Below are positions 24,993 through 33,420 of a DNA stretch of 64,000 nt, piece after piece. The stretch lies in contig JAHJAA010000013.1 of the NCBI GenBank assembly GCA_018814305.1, positions 1 through 64,000 of the forward strand. Reading direction: 5' to 3'. The notes under the pieces are model-generated. The model did not search any database. It was not told the origin of the DNA and worked only from the letters and a program-made list of their open reading frames with translations. The translations under genes and the position numbers were made by a program. The stretch is from Pseudomonadota bacterium. GTDB taxonomy: Bacteria; Desulfobacterota; Desulfobulbia; Desulfobulbales; JAGXFP01. The stretch's first letter is position 1; the number at the start of each line of letters is the position of its first letter.

Positions 24993-25140
24993 AAACTTGG
25001 GTGAGGAGTTAGGGGTGAGGAGTGAGGAGTTAGAAGCAAAAGATTTGGGTGAGGGGTTAGGAGTGAGGAGTTAAAGACAAAGGACAAGTCATCGTCTGCA
25101 TGTTATCAGTTACTCATCACGCCTCACCCCTCACATTCCC
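24978..25140 (+). repeat. Intergenic repeat element, core B
   Basis: GTGAGGAGTAAAAACTTGGG and further units lead to GAGTTAAAGACAAAGGACAA, GTCATCGTCTGCATGTTATC and AGTTACTCATCACGCCTCAC. It starts inside the last codons of the BY-kinase gene. Confidence 0.8.
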
Positions 25141-25202
25141 ATGGGAATTAGTCTGAGAACCGCATCCCATAGTTCTTTACTCAATACGGTGGCAAACGTT
25201 CC

Positions 25203-25904
25203 ATGATCGACATCCACTGCCACATCCTGCCGGGGGTTGACGATGGTCCAGAGTCTTTGGAGCAGTCGCTGGCCATGGCCAGATTGGCAGTGGCCGATGG
25301 GATCACCACCATCGTTGCCACTCCTCACCTGTTGGGAATCGTCCCCACCGCTGAGACGATCCGGACCAAGGTAGATCTGCTGAATCGGGAAATCATGACC
25401 GCGGGAATGACCCTGACCATCCTGCCGGGGACAGAGGTCTTTGCTTCCGCCTCACCGGCACAGCTCAATGATCGGACTATCAATCATACCCGCTACCTGC
25501 TGGTTGAGTTCCCCCTGACCCACTTGCCGGCCAATGCCCGCCAGCTTCTGTTCAACCTGAAGGTTCACGAATTTCTGCCCATTGTCGCTCATCCGGAACG
25601 AATACCTTCGATCATAGCCAAACCGGATCTGCTCGATGACTTTCAGGAGACCTCTTTGCAGATCACCGCCGGCAGTTTGACCGGACGCTTCGGCCCCTAT
25701 GTTCAACAATGCGCTGAAACCCTGCTCAAAAAAGGCCTGGTTACCTGCATTGCCTCGGATGCCCATTCCGCTCACCACCGCAGACCGCGGTTGACCGAAG
25801 GAATGGATGCAGCGGCCAGGATCATCGGTCGCGAGGCAGCAGAAAGGCTGGTTTTGGATAATCCTGCCAGGATTATCGCCGGGGACCCCATACAGGGAAT
25901 ATGA
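25203..25904 (+). CDS. PHP-family protein-tyrosine phosphatase (CpsB/YwqE type)
   Basis: The 233-aa metal-dependent phosphatase of the PHP superfamily removes phosphate from the tyrosine cluster of the BY-kinase encoded upstream. Metal ligands are visible as HCH at residues 4-6 (MIDIHCHILPGVDDGP), TPHLLG, AHPERIP and the late ASDAHSAHHRRP. This type of kinase-phosphatase pair is classical in Gram-positive capsule loci and common in Desulfobacterota exopolysaccharide loci. Its stop overlaps the start of the polymerase gene (ATGA), implying coupled translation. Confidence 0.92.
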   Translation: MIDIHCHILPGVDDGPESLEQSLAMARLAVADGITTIVATPHLLGIVPTAETIRTKVDLLNREIMTAGMTLTILPGTEVFASASPAQLNDRTINHTRYLLVEFPLTHLPANARQLLFNLKVHEFLPIVAHPERIPSIIAKPDLLDDFQETSLQITAGSLTGRFGPYVQQCAETLLKKGLVTCIASDAHSAHHRRPRLTEGMDAAARIIGREAAERLVLDNPARIIAGDPIQGI

Positions 25905-28576
25905 CAACAAAGCTTTCTTTCATCTGCTATCTGGCCGCATTGGTGATCGCCCCTCTGGCCTTCGGAACCGTCGAACCGTGGTCGATCACCTTGATGGAAG
26001 GGACCATCCTCTTCGCCCTGCTTCTGTTTTTGACTGATCGATTGTTGCACCGGGATCGCCCCATCAAAAACGTACCGGGCTTAATTTTTCTGCTGGTGCT
26101 CTCGCTCTATTTTCTCGGCCAGATCCTGCCTCTGCCACCCGGATTGATGAAAATCCTCTCTCCCCGGCTCTTCGTCTTCCACCAATCCGCCAACGCCGCA
26201 TCCGAGGGCGCCTTACCTTGGCTTCCCCTCTCTGCGATTCCGGCAAAAACCCTGGGCGAATTTTTCCGGTTCACCACCTATGCCGCCGCTTTTTTTCTGA
26301 CCATCCAGTTCGGGGCCAACCGGAAGAGACTTGAAACCATCATCACCACCATGGTGATCACCGGGGCAGTGATCGCCCTGGAGTCCATGGCCCAGACCAT
26401 GACCGCCAACGGCCAGATCTACTGGTTCCGCCCCTCCCCAAGCAGTAATACCATGGGTCCCTTTATCTATCACAACCACTACGCCGGATACATGGAGATG
26501 GTTTTCCCCTTGGCCTTAGGCCTCTTTTTTCACTCAAGCCCGCCCAAGAGCAGAGCCGGCTCTCCCCGAGAAAGATTCCTCGACTTTTTTGCCAAGCCCC
26601 AACTCAATCGTCATGCCCTGTACGGCATTGCCGCAACCCTGATGGTCACCTCGGTATTCGTCAGTCTGTCGCGGGGCGGGATCATCTGCCTGTGCCTCTC
26701 GCTCCTGGTGATGGTGATTCTTCTCCAACAAAAAGGCTTGATCAGTTCCCGATGGCTGCTGGCCATCCTGATTCCCAGCGTCACCGTGATCTTTATCGGC
26801 TGGTTCGGTTGGGATAAGATCGTTGAGCGGTTTCTCCTAATGTATGATGAGGATCTCGGGATCTCCAACGGACGATTCACCATCTGGTCGGACACCCTGC
26901 CGATGATCAAGGAATTCTGGCTGACCGGCAGCGGGGCTGGGTCATATGAACATGTCTATCCAGCCTATCAGACCAAACACCTCTTCAAAATGATGGTCAA
27001 TCATGCCCACCAGGATTATCTGGAACTATTAGCCACCACCGGCATTATCGGGTTCAGCCTGTTGCTCTTCTTTCTCTCTCGGCTCTTCCTGGTCTCCACC
27101 GGCTTGGTCAAAAAGCGCCGTTCTCCTTTTGCCGCCATCAGCTGGACCGCAGCCCTGACCGGGATTACGGCCATTCTGCTGCATGGTTTTCTCGATTTCA
27201 ACTTTTACAACGCCTCCAACGGGCTCTATTTTTTCACCCTCTGCGGGTTGCTCCAGGCCGGTGCCATTGCCAAAAGACCCTCCAGGAAGAAGGGAAAGCC
27301 CCCCCGGGAAACACCCCCACGGTCCCAGTTATGGCCAGTCATCGCCGGCCTGACCGGTAGCCTCATCCTCATTGGCACGATGCTGACCATCAACATCCAG
27401 GCCATGGCGGCCTCCGCGCGTTTTGATGCACTGAAATCAGTCGTCCTGACTCCAGACACTCCCCAGGATCAACTCCTGGCGATGAATGCATCCATCACCA
27501 AGGCCGAGGCCCAGGCCCCCCTGAACTTCTATCACCCCTATCTCAAGGGGAATGTTGCCGTCTTCCAGGGAGATGTTCTACTGGCCAAGCAGTCATTTCT
27601 CCGATCATTACAATTGAATCCGGTGCGGAGTGAAACATTGTTACGAATGGCCGAACTCGGTACCCGAGGCGTTCAAGGGATCGAGCCGGAGCATTATTAT
27701 AGAGCTGCCGAGCAGGCGGATCGATCAAACCCCGAAATCTACCTTAACTTTGCCGGGTGGTTGTTCAGCCAAGGAAGAAAGGCCGAGGGATTGACAGCTA
27801 TTCGCCAGGGGGTGACACTTTCCGGCAATTTCCTCCCGGAAGCAATGACCATGCTGAATGACCGGGGGATGGGCTCGGCGGACCTGCTCAAGGCCATCCC
27901 CGACGACCTTAACTCACGGTTAACCCTGGGCCGGCTTCTCGACCGGATCGGCCGCCATTACGGAGCGACCTATGTTTATCGCCACATTGAAAAGATGGTG
28001 GATGACGAAAGATCGGCAACTCCTGGAATATTTAAACAGCTCGTTTATCATTATTCCCGAATGAACGAAACAGAGGACGCGCTCAGGATTCTGAACAAGG
28101 CCATTACCGTTTTCCCGGACGATCCGAGCCTTCATTTATTGTTGGGGGATCAACTCAGCAAGGCAAAACGCCCCGATGAGGCGGAAGCCACTTACCGGGC
28201 GGCGGTAACCATGGCGCCGGAAGATCCGTCCCCCCGCCTCAAACTTGCTGCCCATCTCAAACGATCCGGCCAAAAAGCGGCCGCTGTCATCGAATACGAC
28301 CAGGTGGCGACCATATTGGCCACCTGGGATCGAATCGATCCCCGCCAGATCAACCAGCTCAGCTCCTATTATTTGAACACCGGACGATCAGATGAGGCCC
28401 TGACCGTCATCCGTCAGGCTATCGCCACGATGCCTGGTGACCTGCAACTGAGACTCCTGGAAGGCGACACCTTGATCAAACTGGGCAGGAAACTCGAAGC
28501 AACCAAACTCTTCCAACAGATCCTCGCCGCCAACCCAGGACAGGAAGAGGCCCGGAAACGGCTGGAGGAATTGTAA
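25901..28576 (+). CDS. O-antigen ligase/polymerase family protein (Wzy-like) with TPR domain
   Basis: The 891-aa protein has an N-terminal half of about ten to twelve membrane helices with the Wzy_C/O-antigen ligase region. This includes GPFIYHNHYAGYMEM, SLSRGGIICL, SNGRFTIWSDTLPMI and NHAHQDYLELLATTGIIGF. A soluble C-terminal half of TPR-like repeats follows (EDALRILNKAITVFPDDPSL, PDEAEATYRAAVTMAPEDPS). It probably joins lipid-linked repeat units into the exopolysaccharide in the periplasm. It overlaps the phosphatase gene by 4 bp and ends the secretion operon. Confidence 0.88.
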   Translation: MTTKLSFICYLAALVIAPLAFGTVEPWSITLMEGTILFALLLFLTDRLLHRDRPIKNVPGLIFLLVLSLYFLGQILPLPPGLMKILSPRLFVFHQSANAASEGALPWLPLSAIPAKTLGEFFRFTTYAAAFFLTIQFGANRKRLETIITTMVITGAVIALESMAQTMTANGQIYWFRPSPSSNTMGPFIYHNHYAGYMEMVFPLALGLFFHSSPPKSRAGSPRERFLDFFAKPQLNRHALYGIAATLMVTSVFVSLSRGGIICLCLSLLVMVILLQQKGLISSRWLLAILIPSVTVIFIGWFGWDKIVERFLLMYDEDLGISNGRFTIWSDTLPMIKEFWLTGSGAGSYEHVYPAYQTKHLFKMMVNHAHQDYLELLATTGIIGFSLLLFFLSRLFLVSTGLVKKRRSPFAAISWTAALTGITAILLHGFLDFNFYNASNGLYFFTLCGLLQAGAIAKRPSRKKGKPPRETPPRSQLWPVIAGLTGSLILIGTMLTINIQAMAASARFDALKSVVLTPDTPQDQLLAMNASITKAEAQAPLNFYHPYLKGNVAVFQGDVLLAKQSFLRSLQLNPVRSETLLRMAELGTRGVQGIEPEHYYRAAEQADRSNPEIYLNFAGWLFSQGRKAEGLTAIRQGVTLSGNFLPEAMTMLNDRGMGSADLLKAIPDDLNSRLTLGRLLDRIGRHYGATYVYRHIEKMVDDERSATPGIFKQLVYHYSRMNETEDALRILNKAITVFPDDPSLHLLLGDQLSKAKRPDEAEATYRAAVTMAPEDPSPRLKLAAHLKRSGQKAAAVIEYDQVATILATWDRIDPRQINQLSSYYLNTGRSDEALTVIRQAIATMPGDLQLRLLEGDTLIKLGRKLEATKLFQQILAANPGQEEARKRLEEL

Positions 28577-28577
28577 A

Positions 28578-28684
28578 AACTGTCGAATTAGTTTGATTGG
28601 TACAATTGGTTGAATTGGTTGCCTATATAAAAGCAACGGCCCGAACTAATAAAACGAATCAAACCAGTTCAACCAATTCAACAG
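28578..28684. repeat. AATTGGTT-type inverted element between convergent genes
   Basis: CGAATTAGTTTGATTGGTAC and AATTGGTTGAATTGGTTG are mirrored by ACTAATAAAACGAATCAAAC and CAGTTCAACCAATTCAACAG, with GCCTATATAAAAGCAACGGC in the centre. The arms could form a stem of about 45 bp with mismatches, placed like a bidirectional terminator. Confidence 0.75.
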
Positions 28685-28690
28685 TCTTTA

Positions 28691-29272
28691 TCAATCCGCA
28701 ATATGCCCGGCAGCGTATTGGGCGAGGACTTCGTGGACTTTGACCGGGGGGGAGGGTTTGAAGTAATGTTCCAGGACCACATGGGCCAGTTCATGGGCCA
28801 CAACTTTGAGTTCGCCGTCCCGGGCTGAAAGATAGAGGGCATTTTCACGCCGGGAATAAAAAGAAATGAAATCCACCTTTTTTCCATACCGCCGAAACAG
28901 TTCCTTCTGGGCCTCAGCAGCATTATCAAAGAGGAACAGATCAAATTTGATCCGTTCGGGAAACATCTCCAAGACCACTTGAACCTGTTCAATCAACAGA
29001 TCGATCTTGGCCCCGACCTCGTCTTGCACGGTTATAAGTTTCCTCTCCCGGAGACGATATCCTAGATTACGGCTGAGAAACAATTCGTTATTAAGTTTCC
29101 TGACCTGCTGGTCGTTCTCATAATGGATCGTGGCGTATCTGCTCTGGAATTCAGCTGCCTTTACATGACAGGGAAACAGAATAAAGAAGAACAGCAACAA
29201 AACGAACAGTGCAGCTGTCCGCCATCCAATGGCACAATTTGAGGACACTCCCAGGAAACCTCTTTTTGCCAA
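28691..29272 (-). CDS. Putative secreted zinc metalloprotease-like protein
   Basis: The 193-aa protein has a signal peptide or anchor (TAALFVLLLFFFILFPCHVKA) and a C-terminal HExxH zinc site, VVAHELAHVVLEHYF, near residues 158-172. The region before it (LFLFDNAAEAQKELFRRYGK) resembles secreted gluzincin-type peptidase-like proteins. A downstream Glu, needed as third ligand, could be in VHEVLAQYAAG. Proteolytic activity is plausible but unproven. It is the last of three minus-strand envelope genes with a SurA-like gene and a HAMP-domain gene. Confidence 0.65.
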   Translation of the reverse strand: MAKRGFLGVSSNCAIGWRTAALFVLLLFFFILFPCHVKAAEFQSRYATIHYENDQQVRKLNNELFLSRNLGYRLRERKLITVQDEVGAKIDLLIEQVQVVLEMFPERIKFDLFLFDNAAEAQKELFRRYGKKVDFISFYSRRENALYLSARDGELKVVAHELAHVVLEHYFKPSPPVKVHEVLAQYAAGHIAD

Positions 29273-29382
29273 TCAATCCTCCCCGATCCCGCCCCCCGGC
29301 AATCGGTTTCTCACAGGATGAAATATTACAGGCACCCTATTCAATTCAAAAAAAGTTAACAAATATTCACCGTATAACGAGA

Positions 29383-29985
29383 TCAAACCTGGTCAGATTT
29401 TTGCGCCTGTCCCACGGTGTTCGCCTCTTCACTAATTTTAAATCCAGCCAGAATCTCTTTCATTTCGGCCAATGCCGAAGCCACTTCAGGGGCAGACCCA
29501 CCTACATCCCCGGCTTCCATACGCCCTACTTCTTGATTCAAGGCGGTCACTTTATCTATAAGAAAACGATTGACCGCCTTGATCTTCACGAGGATCTCCT
29601 GGGCATCATCATTTTCCCGAATTCTCACCTCATCATCAAGATGCCCCTGACTCATCCGGTCGAGAACCTGCTCAAATTTATAGAGAGGCCCGGCGATCCG
29701 GTGGGTCTGATACATGGCGATCCGAGCCACCAAAACTCCCAGCAAAATTATAAGCAGACACGCAGCGGCCAGAATTTTCCGAAACAACATAAACGGGGTG
29801 CTGCCAAGTTGCAGATCATAATTTTCGTACGTTATGATCATGGTCTGGGAGGTGTAATAGGCAATGACCGCACTAAAAACAACCACAACGATGGCCACCA
29901 ACATATAGAAACTGAACATGTAACGACCTTGCAGGCGTTTATTGATAAAATACTTTTTCCGGACATAGTTTTTTTTCTCTTTCAT
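29383..29985 (-). CDS. HAMP-domain inner-membrane protein
   Basis: The 200-aa protein has two membrane helices (MFSFYMLVAIVVVVFSAVIA and ILAAACLLIILLGVLVARIA) with a short periplasmic loop between them. The second is followed by a HAMP linker (HRIAGPLYKFEQVLDRMSQG) and an amphipathic helix. No kinase, cyclase or methyl-accepting output domain follows, so it is a stand-alone HAMP protein that may pair with an output protein encoded elsewhere. The start has a weak GGAG context. Confidence 0.7.
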   Translation of the reverse strand: MKEKKNYVRKKYFINKRLQGRYMFSFYMLVAIVVVVFSAVIAYYTSQTMIITYENYDLQLGSTPFMLFRKILAAACLLIILLGVLVARIAMYQTHRIAGPLYKFEQVLDRMSQGHLDDEVRIRENDDAQEILVKIKAVNRFLIDKVTALNQEVGRMEAGDVGGSAPEVASALAEMKEILAGFKISEEANTVGQAQKSDQV

Positions 29986-30126
29986 TTTCCGCTCCTGGCA
30001 ATCTCCAAAGCAATCATTTCAACTTCCTCACAAGATCTTCATCGACTGGTGGCCGAGACTTTTCTCAGACTACACATAGCTGCGAGTTCATCAAATTTGC
30101 ATCTATAAGTACAATACGGTTTTCAT

Positions 30127-30918
30127 TTAAGGCAGTTTCTCACGAGGTAAATCACCACCGCCCTTCCCCTCCAGGGTCTCCCGGACAAAGGAGTCATCGA
30201 CATTGATTTTCGCCTTATCCCGCAAACCGATAAGCCACTCTTCCAGGGCCTGCCGCTGCATGGCCTGGGCCAGAATCAACCGGGCCTGTTCCTCGTTGAG
30301 ATTTTCGCCGACCTGAGGGAGGGCTGGGGTGGATCGCTCAAGCCGGACAATTCTTCGTTCTCCATCCAAAATAAAAGGTTCCGAGTTTTCGCCATCTTTC
30401 AAAGACAACAGGCAAAGCTGGTAGGGTGTTGCCAAATCCCGATATGGTTTTATATATGATTCTTCCTCCTGACCCTCCTCAACAATTTCCCCGTCATCAC
30501 CGACCTGACACAGATTGAATTCAACCTGCATGTTGAGACGGCGAATATATCGCGAGACCTGTTCCGGGGTCGGTTCAATGGAAAGAGAGGCTGCCTTTCG
30601 ATCGAGCAGGATTCGGGTTAGAGTCTGTTCGTAATATTTTTTAATGGAATTCCGGAAACTCTCTTCATGATCGATCTTCAAGCGGTGGGCTTCCTGGATC
30701 AGGATCTCCCGAGTGATGATCGAGTCAAGAAAATCTTCCGAATCATCGATACGATACGGACGGTCAGCATAGATCTGGCGGAACTCCACCGCAGAAATGG
30801 CCCGATCATTAACCTGGATTACCGGTTCGGCAACCGGCCTTGAATCCTTAATGGCAAATCCTGCAACAATCAGGATAAGAAGAATGGAAATAACCAGCAT
30901 TGAATAGACATATCTCAT
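30127..30918 (-). CDS. SurA/PpiC-like periplasmic chaperone, membrane-anchored
   Basis: The 263-aa protein has an N-terminal membrane anchor (YVYSMLVISILLILIVAGFA). A SurA_N-like helical chaperone segment follows (VIQVNDRAISAVEFRQIYAD to ILIQEAHRLKIDHEESF). The C-terminal part ends with ARLILAQAMQRQALEEWLIG, as in foldases. A clear parvulin rotamase core is not seen; an acidic insert (EIVEEGQEEES) lies where it would begin. The frame continues 51 codons upstream, but the ATG at MRYVYS is preceded by GGGAG at good spacing, so it is chosen. Peptidyl-prolyl isomerase activity is doubtful. Confidence 0.72.
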   Translation of the reverse strand: MRYVYSMLVISILLILIVAGFAIKDSRPVAEPVIQVNDRAISAVEFRQIYADRPYRIDDSEDFLDSIITREILIQEAHRLKIDHEESFRNSIKKYYEQTLTRILLDRKAASLSIEPTPEQVSRYIRRLNMQVEFNLCQVGDDGEIVEEGQEEESYIKPYRDLATPYQLCLLSLKDGENSEPFILDGERRIVRLERSTPALPQVGENLNEEQARLILAQAMQRQALEEWLIGLRDKAKINVDDSFVRETLEGKGGGDLPREKLP

Positions 30919-31182
30919 GGCACTCTCCCAGCGGAACCAAACTTTTCTATCATTAAAGTATATGACAAACTGCTTAACCAGATCAACCAAAGACAATTCG
31001 TAACTGTTTCCATCTTCTGAGTCAAAGGTGTATAATTTTATTATGAATTGCCCTGGTGGGGCAGACCACACCGAACAGGCTGGTCAGAGAACAAAATTTA
31101 CGGTAACGTAATGAACCATAGGGTGTAAACAGATTTCCCCAACAAGGTCTATAAGCTTCTTCCCGAACCATGAGGCTTCCCC

Positions 31183-32748
31183 ATGAAACTTGCCACCGCA
31201 GAACAGATGCGGAGGATCGATTCGGCAGCCATCAAAACCCTCGGCATCCCGGGGGTGGTTCTGATGGAAAATGCCGGGGTCGGCACTATCAATGCAATAA
31301 TATCAGGCTTTGGTCCTCTTGCGGGCCAAACAGTCCTGGTGGTTGCTGGTCCCGGCAATAACGGCGGCGACGGCCTGGTCATCGCCCGCCATGCAGTCCA
31401 GCACGGCGCTGTTCCCCTGGTTTTTCTCCTCGCCGATCCCAATAAAATCAAGGGTGAGGCGGCAATCAATCTGGCGATTGTAAAAAAAATGGGGATACTG
31501 GTCTATCCGATCAATACCACTGCTCGTCTCGGGACCATTGAAAACGGGTTGACCGAAGCCGACCTGGTGGTGGACGCCATCTTCGGTACCGGCTTAACCA
31601 GACCGGTTGACAAGATCCAGGCCCGGGTCATTGAACGTATCAACACCGCACCCTGCCCGGTGATCAGCGCCGACATCCCCTCTGGACTGGACAGCGATAC
31701 CGGGCAAATTTGGGGAACCTGTGTTCGGGCCGACATGACCGTGACCTACGGGCTTGCCAAACCCGGCCACTTCATCGGTCACGGCCCTGAGGTCTGCGGG
31801 AATCTCGGCCTGGTCGACATCGGCATTCCCCCCATGATAATCGACGAGGCCAACCTCCCCACCGAAATCCTCGATGAGCCCACCATGATCCCCTGGATCC
31901 CGGAACGCCCAACCTCCGCCAATAAGGGAACCTTCGGCCACCTGTTAGTGGTGGCCGGTAGCCGGGGAAAATCCGGCGCGGCCCTCCTGGCCGCTCTTGG
32001 CGGGTTAAGGGCCGGAGCCGGGTTGGTTACCCTGGCCCTGCCGGGAGTGCTCCGAATGGCTGCCCTCCATGTCCCCGAAGTTATGACACTTGACCTGTCC
32101 GATGAGGCGAGTGAATGCCTCAAGCCGGAAGATTTCCAGGCCCTCACCAAGGGCACAGAGGGCAAAAAGGCACTGGTTGTAGGCCCTGGACTTGGTCAAG
32201 ATCCCAGCACCGGGATTCTCGTGTCCCGCCTTTACCGGGAAATACCACTCCCCATGGTTCTTGATGCCGATGGGCTCAATCTGCTGGCTGCCATGGGCGA
32301 ACCCGTAAAGCGTCGGGGGGAGGCACAACGGATACTGACCCCACATCCGGGTGAAATGGCCCGCCTGACCGGGTTGACTGTGTCCGAAATTCAGGAAAAC
32401 CGTCTGGAAATTGCCCGGAAGTATGCCAAGGACAATCAGGTTATCCTGGTCCTGAAAGGGGCCTCAACGATAATCGCCTCACCGAACGGCCAGATATCCA
32501 TTAACCCAACCGGCAATCCAATTCTTGCCACCGGGGGCACTGGGGATGTGTTGGCCGGGGTTATCGGTGCCCTCCTCGTCCAGGGAGTACCAGCCGAAAA
32601 AGCAGCCCGCCTTGGTGTTTACCTCCACGGTCGAGCTGCCGATAACCTGGCCCGAGCACGAAAATCACAGAGTGGCCTCTTGGCCTCGGAATTAGCCAAT
32701 GCCATTCCCTTGGCCATGAATACGGTATGTGATGAAAAAGAAGAATAG
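31183..32748 (+). CDS. nnr: Bifunctional NAD(P)H-hydrate repair enzyme (epimerase + dehydratase)
   Basis: It repairs damaged NAD(P)H hydrates: the N-terminal YjeF_N epimerase interconverts R and S forms, and the C-terminal ADP-dependent dehydratase restores NAD(P)H. The 521-aa protein shows MENAG and GPGNNGGDGLVIARH in the first domain, KGTFGHLLVVAGSRGKSGAA at the start of the second, and ILATGGTGDVLAGVIGALL near 448-466, the nucleotide-binding signature. GAGG lies upstream of the ATG. An inverted AATTGGTT-type element follows the stop. Confidence 0.95.
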   Translation: MKLATAEQMRRIDSAAIKTLGIPGVVLMENAGVGTINAIISGFGPLAGQTVLVVAGPGNNGGDGLVIARHAVQHGAVPLVFLLADPNKIKGEAAINLAIVKKMGILVYPINTTARLGTIENGLTEADLVVDAIFGTGLTRPVDKIQARVIERINTAPCPVISADIPSGLDSDTGQIWGTCVRADMTVTYGLAKPGHFIGHGPEVCGNLGLVDIGIPPMIIDEANLPTEILDEPTMIPWIPERPTSANKGTFGHLLVVAGSRGKSGAALLAALGGLRAGAGLVTLALPGVLRMAALHVPEVMTLDLSDEASECLKPEDFQALTKGTEGKKALVVGPGLGQDPSTGILVSRLYREIPLPMVLDADGLNLLAAMGEPVKRRGEAQRILTPHPGEMARLTGLTVSEIQENRLEIARKYAKDNQVILVLKGASTIIASPNGQISINPTGNPILATGGTGDVLAGVIGALLVQGVPAEKAARLGVYLHGRAADNLARARKSQSGLLASELANAIPLAMNTVCDEKEE

Positions 32749-32850
32749 TTGAATTGGTTTGATTTGTTTGATTGGTTTTATTAATTCGGGATGTTGCTCC
32801 GATGCAGTTAACCAATTCAACTAATACAACTAACTCAACCAATTAAACGT
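32749..32850. repeat. AATTGGTT-type inverted element
   Basis: TTGAATTGGTTTGATTTG and TTTGATTGGTTTTATTAATT face CAGTTAACCAATTCAACTAA and TCAACCAATTAAACG across a CGGGATGTTGCTCCG centre. It starts at the nnr stop codon and ends just before the ribosome-binding site of the CBS gene. Confidence 0.75.
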
Positions 32851-32868
32851 TTTTTAAGGAGAATAAAA

Positions 32869-33327
32869 ATGCTTACAGCCCAGGATATCATGACGCGAGA
32901 GGTTATCAGCGTTGGACCCGAGATGGAGGTGGAGCAATTGGCCGCCCTGCTCTGGGAAAACAAAATCAGCGGGGTGCCGGTAGTGGAAAACGGCGATACC
33001 CTGATCGGGGTGGTCACCGAAAGTGATCTCATTGACCAAACCAAGAAAATCCATATCCCCACAGTTCTGACCATTCTCGATTCAATGATCTTTTTGGGTG
33101 ATACTGACAAGGTGAACCAGGATCTTCGCAAGATGACCGGCACCAAAGTTAAGGACCTCTATTCAGATAAACCTTTCACGGTCACCGAGACAACCCCCGT
33201 TGACGAGATAGCCACCATCATGGCAGAAAAGCGCCTGCATACCCTCCCGGTGGTCCGTCAGGGCAAACTCGTCGGCATCATCGGCAAGGCTGACATCATT
33301 CGCTCGATTTACCAGGGGAAGAGGTGA
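32869..33327 (+). CDS. CBS-domain pair protein
   Basis: The 152-aa protein has two CBS motifs: residues 1-60 with TAQDIMTREVISVGPEMEVE and GVPVVENGDTLIGVVTESDL, and residues 90-150 with VKDLYSDKPFTVTETTPV and TLPVVRQGKLVGIIGKADII. Such Bateman modules bind adenine nucleotides and act as energy sensors, usually for a partner protein. A strong AAGGAG site precedes the ATG. No output domain is present and no partner is obvious next to it. Confidence 0.9.
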   Translation: MLTAQDIMTREVISVGPEMEVEQLAALLWENKISGVPVVENGDTLIGVVTESDLIDQTKKIHIPTVLTILDSMIFLGDTDKVNQDLRKMTGTKVKDLYSDKPFTVTETTPVDEIATIMAEKRLHTLPVVRQGKLVGIIGKADIIRSIYQGKR

Positions 33328-33331
33328 AAGA

Positions 33332-33420
33332 ACAGTCTGATTGGTTAGATTGGTTTTGTTGGTTCAGTTGATTTTTCCTATTGAGTTAACGAATCCAACC
33401 AATTCAACCAATCAAACTGA
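33332..33420. repeat. AATTGGTT-type inverted element between convergent genes
   Basis: GTCTGATTGGTTAGATTGG and TTTTGTTGGTTCAGTTGAT are mirrored by GAGTTAACGAATCCAACC and AATTCAACCAATCAAACTGA. The right end overlaps the 3' end of pabB-pabC, so it may act as a terminator for both genes. Confidence 0.75.

Noticed and set aside
29209..30108. Long plus-strand open frame opposite the HAMP-domain gene
   Set aside because: It is antisense to a convincing membrane protein, has an unnatural composition rich in His, Pro and Arg, and no domain.
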